A stretch of DNA of 64,000 nucleotides, from the NCBI GenBank assembly GCA_963681505.1, contig OY811972.1, forward strand, positions 10,784,975 through 10,848,974, written 5' to 3'. Below, piece after piece: positions 47,501 through 57,841 of the stretch (its first letter is position 1; every line of letters begins with the position of its first letter). This stretch comes from Eunapius fragilis (Eukaryota; Porifera; Demospongiae; Spongillida; Spongillidae). The position numbers and the translations under genes were made by a program. The notes under the pieces are model-generated. The model was given only the letters and a program-made list of their open reading frames with translations. It was not told the DNA's origin and ran no database searches.

Positions 47501-50375
47501 CCGTTTTTCATTTCATCTGCATGCATGGCTGGCACACCATAGATCCATGTGCACCCACTTGCAGCTATATTTAAACACACACATGCAAACATGAACGCGC
47601 ACATGCATACACTCACATGTCTCATGTCACACCCATACACACCATAAGACACTATTCTTTTCCCCTTGCTTTATACCCTATAAATTGCTGTGTTGTTGTG
47701 GTCCATAGATTCACTCAAGCTTTGTCCATTGAATTTTGCCTTTGGTTATAGTGCTTTCATTGGCCTACTATACAACCTCCTGCTCAACTATTTTTGTTAT
47801 GTTTATATGTTCCAATTCATTGTCTTTATGTTTGGATTGATGGGTTGGAGAGGAGGGGGAGGGGGGGCGGAATGGTCAAATCTCATGTCCCCAGCATCAG
47901 TGGTACTGTTTCTTATTGGCAGTGCTTCTAAGTTATACTACAGTAGTGTGCATACTACATGCTGGTGGTGTTCTTATAGATACATCTGATCATGTGTACA
48001 TCTCTGTTGTGTAAGTAAATAATATTAGATACCCATGGGTAAATAGAAGCCATGTGTGTGAATTCTATCGATAAACTCTACAGAGGCCCAGTCTTTTGCG
48101 ATAGGGCTAGCAATAATATTCACTGCCACTTACAAATGGCTTTCATCTGTCTACAAGTAGCTTGTAAAAACAAATTGTACATCCTCCAAGAAAGTACAAA
48201 TGCACAAAACACACACGGCGTCGATACATGCATACAAACACACACACACACAATGGTGGTCTTGAAAAAACCCATGCAAGAGTGTCCATTGGACCTCCAC
48301 AGTGGACACCCCCACTAGCTCTATCAAGTCCTCTTCATGTTGGGACATCCACAACACTACAAGGCCACCAGTGGGTGCTACTTGCTCCTCCGCATCAGGG
48401 AATCCATCTCCACCAGTAGACACCTCTTCCACGTGGGATTCCCCACCCAATTCACCAGCAGATGCCCCTCCCTCCTCCACATCAGGGCAACCCTCTTCCG
48501 TAGATGTTGGGTCCCCCACCCCTTTTCCATTCCATCCAGTAGGCACCCCCTCCCCCTCCCTCCCCCCTACTCCTCACAGCATACCCCTCCTTAACTGTGT
48601 AGCCAGTTGAGGAGGAAGTTGTGAGAATAATGAATAACACAACTAATATACTCATTTCAAAATAGTCTAGTTCTCATCTCACAAAGACAAAAAACTGATG
48701 ACAACATTCTCCATGAGAAAGTTGATGGCATATAGGATTGGAAGGTAAAAAGGAGGGAACAAAGGATCTAATAATAAGGGAAAATGTAATAGTCCCATTT
48801 TTTGCACATAAACAACACAATGTTTAGGACTATTACATTGTCCTTTATTATTTGACCCTTGTTTCCGTCCTTTTTACACCACCATTGCCTTTCAATCCTA
48901 TATGCCACCAACTCACTCTAGAGAAATTTTTTATTACTTGTATGCAAGGCTTCCATCCCTAGATGAGCAGATCTACAAGTAGCTTGTCTACAAAAAAAAT
49001 TAACTGCACACCAGAAAGCTACCAATATAACACACACACATACACACACACACTCACTCAGTCACACACACTCTGAATTTGAGCATATATAGCGAATGGC
49101 ATGGGATTGTATGAGTATCAGTGTAAGTGAGTGTGTGGTGTATGTGGTGATGCAAAAAATAATAATTTATCTAATTGTGCGTAAACCTATTGGGATATTT
49201 ACATGTAATGGAATACAGGACATGAGCATATAGTGGGCCATGGTACATCAGCATGTGGTAGATGCAGTGAGACAGGAACATATAGTCCAGTACATGCACA
49301 ACGCCAGTCCAGTACATAAAACACACCAGTCCAGTACGTACAACACGTCAGTCCAGTACATGCAACACATCATGTCTAAATGCTCTCTCGTGCTGGCTGT
49401 TAATAGGCTATTAACCCCAGTCATGAGTTTGACTATGATCGATAGTTTTGCCCATATGGGGGCAGGCTGCAGCCATCCAGTTGGGTGTGCCATAGAGGTG
49501 CTGATCCCCCACCACTGAGCCTGACTGGTACCAAGGGGGTAACGCTGGTTACCATTGGGTCAGCCAGTTTGCCATACCATGACACTGGTCCAGGTTAAGT
49601 TAGGTCAGGGGTAGAAGCCCGAAGGGTGCCGCCTACCATTAAGAACACAGTGGTGGGTGGGAGAGCAATTCAGACCAGCAGTGTGCACTATTATAACTGA
49701 GTGATTGCAGTCCACCTACCATCCTTTATATACATGTATATGCATAGACCTGGAACCACATAAGTTTTAGCAATATCATGCAGATAGAATGGAGGTGAGT
49801 GGTTTCCCAGATGCTTTCCCATGCGTATAGGCTCCATGGTATTAGACACATTTCAATCCCATTTACCAAAACATTAAACCAAGTTTTGTACCTAAACAAC
49901 CACAATAATACCGTGAACAAAGAAGACATATCATGCCCTCAGACATGCCACATGCAACTCACAATCACTAATTTTTACTTCTTGTTGTACACAACCACGC
50001 AATCTAGGCTGAGTGATGAAACAGGCAAGCTTTCCTTGACCAGAATGGAAGGAAAAATTTCCATGAGCAAGCTTGATGAGAAGGATGGTAAATGCTTTTT
50101 AATTGATGTTCATAATTATACAACAATTTATACTCTCAGTTTTCTTGGTCGATACTGGAAAGCAAGTGTTTGTATGGATTGGCAGGGAAACCAGCAGTGA
50201 AGAAAAGAAGAATGCAATGACCTATGCACATGTGAGTAATCAAAGTGATACTTCTTGCACATTGCGTAATTACATTCATCAACAGAACTACCTAAAGGAC
50301 ACAGATCACCCTCTTGTACCAATATCCTGTATCAAATCTGGATCTGAAAATGATACATTTAAGAACAGTTTCTAA
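38550..50375 (+). CDS. three-repeat gelsolin-like actin-binding protein, gene 3 (introns 3 and 10 inflated by repeats)
   Basis: Thirteen exons: 38550-38630, 38696-38785, 38839-38928, 42855-42950, 43141-43235, 43289-43361, 43422-43580, 43634-43670, 44137-44207, 44279-44328, 50008-50087, 50140-50231, 50286-50375; 1104 nt, 367 aa. The exon plan is the same as genes 1 and 2, but all donors are GT, including intron 2 where the other two use GC. Leader [16 protein letters not shown]; repeat 1 [20 protein letters not shown]; repeat 2 [16 protein letters not shown]; repeat 3 [20 protein letters not shown]. Introns 3 (3.9 kb) and 10 (5.7 kb) are packed with composite repeats and foldbacks. By family, an actin severing or capping protein. 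It is the downstream partner of LOX2, as gene 1 is of LOX1. Confidence 0.92.
39158..39178. repeat. poly-C tract in gelsolin 3 intron 3
   Basis: A run of about 21 C preceded by shorter C runs. Confidence 0.9.
39446..40411 (+). repeat. composite repeat unit A, copy 1 (gelsolin 3 intron 3)
   Basis: Starts AACCGCTATAGAAGGCTCTG and runs about 1 kb. It is repeated almost exactly from 40904, with small indels. Inside are a hairpin around GAACATCAGC/GCTGATGTTC, a hAT-like end (CCGCCCCTG, about 40193), and a foldback built on GCTGCTACACCTACACAG. Confidence 0.85.
40412..40646. repeat. palindromic MITE family P, copy 1
   Basis: Left arm AAGTAACTAAAAACATTCTC, then TACGAGAAAGTTGG; right arm CCAACTTTCTCGTA and TTTTTAGTTACTT. 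It belongs to the family whose best copy is 60725-61007. It sits between repeat unit A and its inverted copy. Confidence 0.85.
40647..40903 (-). repeat. inverted partial copy of repeat unit A
   Basis: Reverse complement of about 40138-40411 (for example TAAGGAAATTTAATATATGC, then CTGCTACACCTACACAG, CAGGGGCGG and GGGGGGCAAATGATAAT). It joins directly to the second direct copy at 40904. Confidence 0.8.
40904..41843 (+). repeat. composite repeat unit A, copy 2
   Basis: Direct repeat of 39446-40411, highly similar throughout. One visible difference is a short deletion after GAAGGCTCTGTCT at the start. Confidence 0.85.
41844..42092. repeat. palindromic MITE family P, copy 2
   Basis: Same family and same flank as copy 1 (preceded by GTTGCTGCTAA), slightly longer in the right arm (keeps CCCTTCTGATAAGACCTTG). 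Confidence 0.85.
42370..42700 (+). repeat. dispersed repeat family C, copy 1 (middle segment inverted relative to copy 2)
   Basis: Shares its flanks with 61030-61400: TTCTGAAGCTATTGGTGAAA, TTATGCGTTGCCAAGAAG and GTTCCGNGACTG on the left; TTTTTTAATGA, TTCATAG.CGG.GTCAAAT and GAAACTTCCGAT on the right. The middle 90 bases (about 42511-42600) match the reverse complement of 61172-61262. Confidence 0.75.
45544..46516. repeat. large foldback element in gelsolin 3 intron 10
   Basis: The left arm 45544-45864 and right arm 46191-46516 are near-perfect reverse complements (about 320 bases), with a unique spacer of 326 bases. Blocks include GCTGGAAGGACAAGCGTGGC/GCCACGCTTGTCCTTCCAGC and CTAGAAGCGTAAACACATCC/GGATGTGTTTACGCTTCTAG. 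No coding capacity. Confidence 0.9.
46790..47060 (+). repeat. repeat with tRNA-like B-box word (possible SINE), copy 1
   Basis: Contains GCAACGCCCGATACCCC, GGGTTCAAACCC and ATCTTTCGGCAGG, then CCGTTACGGAGATACATGTA, then GCTGTGCAAAGTGTG. The minus strand of 59530-60075 carries related blocks (CAACGCCAGATACCCCACAG, CCGTTACGGA, AGCTGTACAAAGTGCG). GGTTCAAACC resembles a pol III B box; no A box was convincingly placed. Confidence 0.45.
48690..48940. repeat. palindromic MITE family P, diverged copy 3
   Basis: Starts near ACATTCTCCATGAGAAAGTT and ends near CCACCAACTCACTCTAGAG, then TTATTACTTG. The layout is the same as the copy at 60725-61007 but with many substitutions, so it is an older insertion in gelsolin 3 intron 10. 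Confidence 0.75.
49284..49370 (+). repeat. short tandem array built on CAGTCCAGTACATGCAACAC
   Basis: Three to four imperfect units of about 28 bases (CAGTCCAGTACNTNNAACAC). Confidence 0.7.
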
Positions 50376-53300
50376 GTACAAGTTTCATTTTCATTTCAAT
50401 GATAGAATACACAGTGCTTAGATGTTATGTTTAGAATACTTTGATCTATCATTGTTTTATTAGCATTGAATTTTTTGGTAATTTAAATGCTTGTAGCTAT
50501 GTACTGTCTTAATACATATTATTCTACAATCACCAAGTTGAAATAATACACATAAAAATTGCACGATGCATGTGTTCCCAATAATGACAGTCTGTCTGAT
50601 TATCCATACAATTTGATGCATTCAATTTTGGATAGATTACGGGAAGGACATATGCAGAATGTTATTTGTGGGTACTGTTCCAATAATAATCACTTCTGCA
50701 ATCAATCAGCATTTTTCCATATACAATTCGTATGTGAGAATATATTGCATGGAAGTGTAATCTGGCAATTGTGTGTCAAAAAATCAATGATCGCACCTCA
50801 ACTTATGAGTGTTAATTTGAAAAATTATTATAATTTTATGGGGTTAAAAGTTTAATACTGTTACATTTTTCTATATCATATCAATTGCAAAAGAAGTTTG
50901 ATTCACAGTTCTTACATTAGTGAAATTATTTTGTCCAATTGATGATTAGTTCCCACGTGACTGTACACTTCAGGTTAGCACATACCAATCTTGAGTTTAC
51001 CTTAATCTGGATTTTAATTTTCAAAACTACCAAACATGAACTGGTAAGGTCACACTGTTGCATATTCCAGTCATGGAAGAAGAGAGGTGTCCTAAATATA
51101 TGCACACCATTGGAGCAACCTATTATCCCTCTGTAACTATATTTATACACTTCTTAGCGCTGATGACTTACAGGTTTGAACAATTGGTTGGTACACGTGC
51201 GTCAATTGCGTGATACAATAATGCGGTTCATCTGATAGTGCATCTGATTTTACAATTTTACAATACACTATCAAACTCCCACAACGTGCATTCCCCTAGG
51301 TGCATGGGATATGGTCTTAGAAGATTCCATCACTACTCGTAATAACCGCATGCCATTACCCAGGCCGCTCTAATACATGAGCTCCCCCACCCTATGGGAT
51401 TGTATGCTATTGATTGTTAGAACGCATTAATTAACACACTCTTGTAAACAAACTTATGCAAACTGCAGGCAATACCATTGTATATACATTTACTAGGCGC
51501 AACCAGCTTTTATGTACCAATTACCATATATGCCCTACCGATGACAAACCACACGCCTAGGTATACACACTCAGCCATGCATGCTTGATAATTGACGACA
51601 ACATCCAATCGTTGTCAAAATGACGTCGGGCCGGGCATGGATCTGCATTCAATATAGGAATATGAAATGAACTTATAACAACAACCTATACACATGTACA
51701 TGTATGTTTCATGGCTTTAGATACGTTGTAAAAATATACATGATTCAATGCTTCAGTTGTAAGACTCTCTGCCATCATTACTCCTGTGTAGCAAGAGATC
51801 GGGGCATACTCAATTGCCCAACAAAATGCATACTTGCACATGCAATAAAACTTCACGTACATTTATGGGTACTGGCAAACCGTATTTTTGCAAAACCATG
51901 CTTGCTTCTTCCTGGAGCTAACGTAGAAAGAAGTAAATAAGGGACAGTGACTATACACATTAATTGCCCTCAAGTGATTCAAATTCATGATGGCTATTGG
52001 ACACTGACAGAAAAGGTACAAGTGGCTATCCTAGCGGCCTTTTTTTTTGCACTTCAGTAAGCTTACATAAATGGAAGTACTATATTTGGCAATCCTTACC
52101 AAATATGCATACATTGATTGTCAAATGGTACTCACCTTTAAATTCAGTTTCTCATTTATTTGTGATGAAATTATGTGACTGAACAAGTCATAAATGGCAC
52201 TGGAGAAATTAAATTATCAAGCCAAGAAGGATAACTGGTGAGGAGCATGCTCTCATATTCATAAATGCAGCCCATCTTCAGTATACCCATGTCAGGCCAT
52301 GTGCTGTGCACCATTCCATAAGAATTGGCGCATGCTCTTAGCTCTTAGGGTTGATGTAGTCATTACGTTAATTTTTTATATCTCCTTGCGCTGTTATTTT
52401 TAACATACAATATCATCGAGAGGTATCATATTTATATGGAACCTATGTAACTACTCGTTGTGCACTGTATTATAACCACATTGGCTTATTTACAATACAT
52501 TCTTTAAGCTCTAGAGTATACAGTCATATATCTGTGTATTGAATGGTAATACATGGTCCACGTTTTTATGTAGTATGCTAGAAAAAACTTGTATATTTAT
52601 AAATGTTTCGTCAGATAATCAGAAACATGTTTCAAACCTAGCATATGTGCAGAATATGCACTTACGCTGCTGGGGGTGTACATTTTAAAATATACTGTTT
52701 ATTGGTAGAGTATGGAAGTTTCAGAATTAAAACCCTTATACAGAAGGAGCCAGAACCTTTTGGCTTAAATTAGTGTGGTCCAACAAAGCTCTTCATATCC
52801 TTCAGGGTTCAGGACATTGAGTTAAATGGTCTCGTGGAGTGTTAGAAGGAAAGATCTTTAATCCTATGGACTCCGTTAACACTTGCAAGTATGACACAAC
52901 CCTGCATTGGTGGCCATTGTGTTTTCTAGCTATCATATGTCAGATTAGCACGGATAGACAAATAAGTTACATATAGGAAAAGGTGCTGGATGATGTGAAC
53001 TAAACCAGATATCTCAAAAAAGCAACAAAGGATGTGTGTGCTAAAGCAGTGTTCTGTCAGGTACTATGTGCCAAACCAGCAAGAATAGTACAAAATAGGA
53101 AAGCTGAAAATGTGCATGAGCACATAGCTTTATGAAAGCCAATAATTAAAAGGTGAGAGCTACCTAAACTCAGATGAGGCGGATGAGTTAAGATGCACCA
53201 GCAACACAGTGAGGATGCATGCAAAGAATATGTGTTTACTCTCAGTGTAATAGAATATTGGGAAGGAGAATTTAGCTTATACACTGGATGATATAAATCG

Positions 53301-54186
53301 ACCTCGTAGTCCATAAAAACCAGGTCATATGCAGTACACCTATGAAGCATCTGTGATTCTGAATTATATGATGTTAAATGAGGCAATGTAAATAAGGTAG
53401 TCTAAGATAGTGTGATGCACTTTTAGATATGGCAAATGCCATTAAAAATTATGATCTGTGAGCACTTGTTCACAAATAACATAAAAACTGTAGTGTAGTG
53501 ATGGAGTAATTCAATGCTCATTTTGAACCATCAGATTCACTTTTTTAATCTGACCAGTACGTATGCTGTCACAATTTGGTCATATTTCCTTGTTGAAATC
53601 CTCCATAAACGGTTATAATATGAAACCATCGAATCATGATACCAGTAAGGACTTTTAACCGCAGTTTCAAGTAAAGGTTGGTTATACATAAGGCCACCGA
53701 GCCGGGCAGTTAACCATGACCTAATCTGGTCTCCCTTTGGGGATTACCATAATGGGGAGTTTGTGGGGTAATTAAAGTGTGCACACCTGTTCGGATGCAA
53801 GTAGGCAAAAATACACTAACACGTGCATGTGCACTGATGAATAGACAGTTGCCCAAAGCTGCGGAGCTAATGAGGCAACGCGCTCTGACAGCAATGCATG
53901 CATGTTAATTTTGTGTACACCTGGACGTTGTTGCTGAAATACGCAATCCATGCAAGCTTTATAATAGTGCTAGTACCTTAGTGCGCCTGCTCGGAATTTA
54001 AATTCCACACTTCCAACGGAACATTTGAAACCCTTTACGTGCAAAGATGGTGGCTCCGTTTCTAGACTCGCGTTTAAATCAAAAGAGAGATCGTTCACAT
54101 CAGCCTCGGCCTCTCCGTTGTCTTGAGGTCTATAATATATTTACAATGGCACGTGACGTGCATGAATGTTACCATAACAACGACAA
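50376..54186. other. intergenic DNA, no gene seen
   Basis: AT-rich 3.8 kb between gelsolin 3 and the 117-aa gene. Open frames here are short and of biased composition, and I recognise no domain or repeat family. Confidence 0.5.
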
Positions 54187-54664
54187 TTACAGCTGCTCGT
54201 ACCCCCATGAGACTTGATAGTTCCACTTGGCAACTACCTTGAAGGAGCCTACCGACTGAAGTTCCGCCTTTAAGTCTGGGCCGTAGCTTATGGTAAGCGT
54301 CGAGCGAGGAATTCGGAGAGACTGAACCCGTATACTGAAAAGAATAAATATTCGGCAGGAGATGCGCTCTACAGTATGTGCTTATAGAGCTTACTTGGTC
54401 ACCGAGTAGTCTGCCTGCATCAGGTAGGCTGCCGAGTGGTGACCTTGTATGTTATGGCTACTGTCGAGTTCGTAGTCCTGGAAAAGTTCTTGGAGAGCGT
54501 TCACAGCCGAATCGCAGACTGTGAAGTATATCAGACACAGAATGTGTACATTTCATTGTATAATGTATATGTAATACTTTACCGTTTTGTAAGAAGCTCT
54601 TAAGAACATTCTGTACACTTTGGCTAACATTTGGATCAAAAATCACCACCATTTCGTGAGACAT
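54187..54664 (-). CDS. small three-exon gene, unrecognised 117-aa protein
   Basis: Exons on the minus strand: 54583-54664, 54395-54518, 54187-54334; 354 nt in frame, 117 aa, GT-AG introns. The start MSHEMVVIFDPNVSQSVQNV is the only Met-initiated open exon here. The middle is helical-looking (AVNALQELFQDYELD) and the end looks beta-rich (LRIPRSTLTISYGPD, then SFKVVAKWNYQVSW). There is no signal peptide, membrane segment or known motif that I can name. A weak donor (GTAGTT after ...VGSFK) would allow a different ending, but a candidate exon near 54121 reads into a stop in that phase. Coding-like composition and consistent splice phases support it; the function is unknown. Confidence 0.55.
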
Positions 54665-55139
54665 TTTAAAGTTCTGTCAGCTAGCAGCTGCTCGCGTGCC
54701 ATGTACGCTTTGCTCTGCCCCGTAGGCATATCCGGCTATTAATAACTACATACAATGTCGTTTACCTATCGACTATTAAGAACAATGTCGGTGAGGATAG
54801 CAAACCGCAAAGCGGGTAAATGCTGTATGAAAATATCGAATCACTGCATGTCTTGTTAGAGCTATATAGCTGGCACAATACCTAGTCTATATGGTATGTA
54901 CAAAACTAAGTTGTTACTGCATTGAATTATTCATCCCCGCTCAATTCTACTAACAATTGAGTCCAGAAAACACTCTGAAAAAGACACGAAATGTGCAGAA
55001 TCGGGCTGAAAATGTATTCCATATAGGAAACTCAATTGCTTACCGATGTTTTATAACTGTGCTGTCAGAATTTTTATTAGGATTCCATTTGTTAGATATA
55101 CTGACGTGACGTCAGTGTTGGCCTTTTTATGTTAGCCAG

Positions 55140-55559
55140 CATATGGCTAGCCTCGTCCCCAGGCCCTATTTTGATATTAAAGTTAGCGGGACAAAAAATA
55201 GGGCCTGGTAGCGATGAACAAGGTCTTTGGTCTTTGTGCGCATGCGCTAGCCATAGCCATTCACCAGAATCTGGTGAATCGTAATTTGGTTTGTAATCCT
55301 TTCCGTTTATTACTAGTCTGATCGAGTTATGGCATATCTTCAGGCCCGATACGAATAGCAAGGGGGGGGGGGGGGGGGGGGGGGGGTAAAGCTTGCGAGT
55401 AGTACGAATTGGTATACGGAAAGTATTACAAACCAAATTACGATTCACCTGATTCTGGTGAATGGCTAGCGCATGCGCACAAAGACCTTGTCAATCGCTA
55501 CCAGGCCCTATTTTTTTGTCCCGCTAACAATAGGGCCTGGGGACGAGGCTAGCATATGG
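55140..55559. repeat. foldback element with central poly-G
   Basis: Left arm about 55140-55311 (ATATGGCTAGCCTCGTCCCC, AATAGGGCCTGG, GTGCGCATGCGCTAGCCAT) and right arm about 55416-55559 (ATGGCTAGCGCATGCGCAC, CCAGGCCCTATT, GGGGACGAGGCTAGCATAT). The loop holds about 25 G (55362-55386). Confidence 0.85.
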
Positions 55560-55776
55560 ATATTATCGATGTTGTACCTTTTTGGCTCTCTAACTTTAAC
55601 AATATGTGTATTTAGTACCAGTCTTGCTGATGAGAGTGTGTTAAAGAATTTGTAGGGATCCTAGCATTGAGGAGCATGAAAATTGAAAGAAATATTTCTA
55701 GCACATTACACAAATAGCGAATTTAAATGTAGCTTTGTTTGCTCTTTCTAAGCATTATAATATTAATGTGCATTTT

Positions 55777-55786
55777 TTTATTTATT
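55777..55786 (-). terminator. candidate poly(A) signal of the GH5 gene
   Basis: TTTATTTATT on the + strand gives overlapping AATAAA signals on the minus strand, about 150 bases past the GH5 stop codon. Confidence 0.4.
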
Positions 55787-55933
55787 ACCTTAGGTATTAA
55801 TGGGATTGGGGGAGCCATTGAAACGTTACGTGCATGTATTAAGTTCATACAAACATTCCAACCTATTGTTGAATGCACGCTTTAACACACTAGCGACATG
55901 CATTTGCGAAAGGTATAAAATCTATCAGACAGT

Positions 55934-57538
55934 TCAGTTCTTCGACGCGTAATAGTCTTTCACCGCTTGTCCGTAGGACGTTGGTGTTCCATCATTCGAG
56001 TAGCTCGAAATGAGCGCCGGCCCGCTGTTGCAATCCCATGCGTTGAAAGTCCAAGCGAGATAGTTGGCATGGTTGGCTCCATCAAGCCACTGCATCAGCG
56101 GAACAACGTAGTCCCCTCGACAATCGTTCTCTCCAAATTCCGTAACGACCAGCGGATACATGGAGGCGACAGGGGCGATGTACTGATTCCAGCAGGCCTC
56201 GTTGTTGCAGTAGTTGAAACTGTAGCTGTGCCACACAGCGCCCATGTTGTTGATGGGATCCTTCGGAGCGTACTGCGGCCACTGCGCGAGGGAGTTGCTC
56301 CAGGCCAGTCCCCCCAGGAGCACGAGATTTGTGGCCCCGGTTCCTCGGACTGCATCTAACAAAGTCTGCATTCCTGCTGCCTATTCAAAAATATAAAGTA
56401 ATTAATTTTGTTAAACGTTTTTTTTTTTTTTTAATTGGCCATGTCGTCCTGACATCAGTGCTGCCAAAACTATGCTGTATCGGATTCAGCATATTGTATG
56501 CGTGCACAATTAAGATACAGTCAGTGTGATCGCTCATGCATGCATGTAGTATTATACATAATTCATGCATGCATGCAATGTATCCTAGCTTGTATCGTAA
56601 TTGCAGATGATATATTGTGTACGCAGCATGCTATGTATTATTGTATATAAATTGCTATACCGAGAGAGAATAATTAATTGCCACGTATAGTGTTGTGCCG
56701 TCGCCATGCCAATGTTCTATTCGCTCTAAACGCGACTACAGGAGTTCGCTAAATATGCCATGCGGTTCAACTCACCTGATAGCTCAGACCAGAGCAGCTG
56801 CCCCCGTCCCGGAAACACTCCCAGCCTGTCTGGCTGTTCCAGTTGCCATTGTCAGGATACGGTTCGTTGAACAGTTCGAAGACAACGTTGGGGTCATTCT
56901 TGAAATGGCTTGCAACCGATTTCCAGAGGTCGACGGAGTGGTCCATGTTGGGCATCGGTTGCTGCCCCGTTGCTAACTGCCCTCCGGCAGCCGTCCAGTG
57001 AAGGTCGAGTAAGACCACGAACCCGGCATCCGTGAACATGGAAGCGTATGTTGTGATATTACTTATGTAATTTTCTCCCGCAAAATTGGGATTGACTCCG
57101 TTAATCCCGAGCCAACAGTCCTCGTTGAGCGGAACACGCACTGCGTTGCTCTTCCACGCCCGAAACGCATCCACGAGCGATTCGTTGTGGATGCCGTCGA
57201 AGATTCCCCATCCTTGCACGCAGGCGTACTCCGTGCCCGCATGATTGAGACCCTATAGATATCCCCCACAAATAACATAGCATTGCCTTGTAAGTTGCGA
57301 TGCGTACGTGCGTGCACGTGCACAATTGCAAACGCATGCACGCATGCAATGCATTGCGGCGCGCACTCACCCTCAGATTTACGACCTGGCCGTCCTTGTT
57401 GACGAGGTGGTTTCCCTCCGCCCTGATCCCGGATAGCGTACGCTCCTGCGGGGCCGCGATGGCCACCCGGCCCACCAGCACGAGCACGCTGAGCGGCAGC
57501 AGGAACATTAAAGAGACCGCCATAATGGGGTAGTGCAA
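55934..57538 (-). CDS. secreted GH5-family endoglucanase-like (cellulase) protein
   Basis: Three exons on the minus strand: 57371-57538, 56776-57252, 55934-56380; 1092 nt, 363 aa, both introns phase 0 with GT-AG ends. The N-terminus is a hydrophobic signal peptide (MAVSLMFLLPLSVLVLVG; an in-frame Met five codons earlier is the listed start). The single domain shows GH5 landmarks: VRVPLNEDCW, LLDLHW, FELFNEP with the probable acid/base Glu186, WHSY, and VVTEFGENDC with the probable nucleophile Glu296. The family hydrolyses beta-1,4-glucans such as cellulose. No carbohydrate-binding module is present. The exons look more GC-rich than the flanks. Several Cys residues (DCW, ACV, WECF, GSCSG, YCNN, ACW, NDC, WDC) suggest disulfides in a secreted enzyme. 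The overall style is reminiscent of bacterial GH5 enzymes, but spliceosomal introns place it in the host genome. Confidence 0.85.
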
Positions 57539-57562
57539 ATAACTTGTGTTGATGCCTGCGTG

Positions 57563-57573
57563 TTATTTTTTAT
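57563..57573 (-). promoter_or_regulatory. candidate TATA-like element of the GH5 gene
   Basis: On the minus strand ATAAAAAATAA lies about 25-35 bases before the listed start codon. This would favour transcription starting very close to the first ATG, or use of the second Met. Weak, AT-rich motif. Confidence 0.25.
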
Positions 57574-57722
57574 GCCCGCATGAAGCGTATCTATCACACC
57601 CACCTGCCCGTGATGTGTAGGAGTTTGGCCACGTGTGTCAACAACAGTACGGTATACTCCAAGCGTACGCTCATCATCACTAAACTGTGCATGAACAGGT
57701 GCGCCACAACAAAAAAAAACGC

Positions 57723-57841
57723 GTGGAATCAAATTTTGATTTGCAGTTGATTTGACAGTCACATTCCTGATACAGGATGTTACAACATACTGTATCAGGA
57801 ATGTGACTGTCAAATCTATTGTAAATCTAAATTGATTCGAC
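57723..57841. repeat. 119-base near-perfect palindrome upstream of the GH5 gene
   Basis: The left arm 57723-57781 and right arm 57784-57841 are reverse complements with a few mismatches and essentially no loop. The core arms are TTTGACAGTCACATTCCTGA and its complement. It sits about 185 bases upstream of the GH5 start codon. Confidence 0.9.

Noticed and set aside
48151-48610. Pro/Ser-rich (+) and Glu/Gly-rich (-) frames
   Set aside because: Low-complexity C-rich DNA inside gelsolin 3 intron 10, no splice partners.
54050-54121. Possible fourth exon of the 117-aa gene (LSFDLNASLETEPPSL)
   Set aside because: Has an acceptor-like start, but the phase needed after exon 3 runs into an early stop; reading exon 3 through to TAA at 54187 is simpler.
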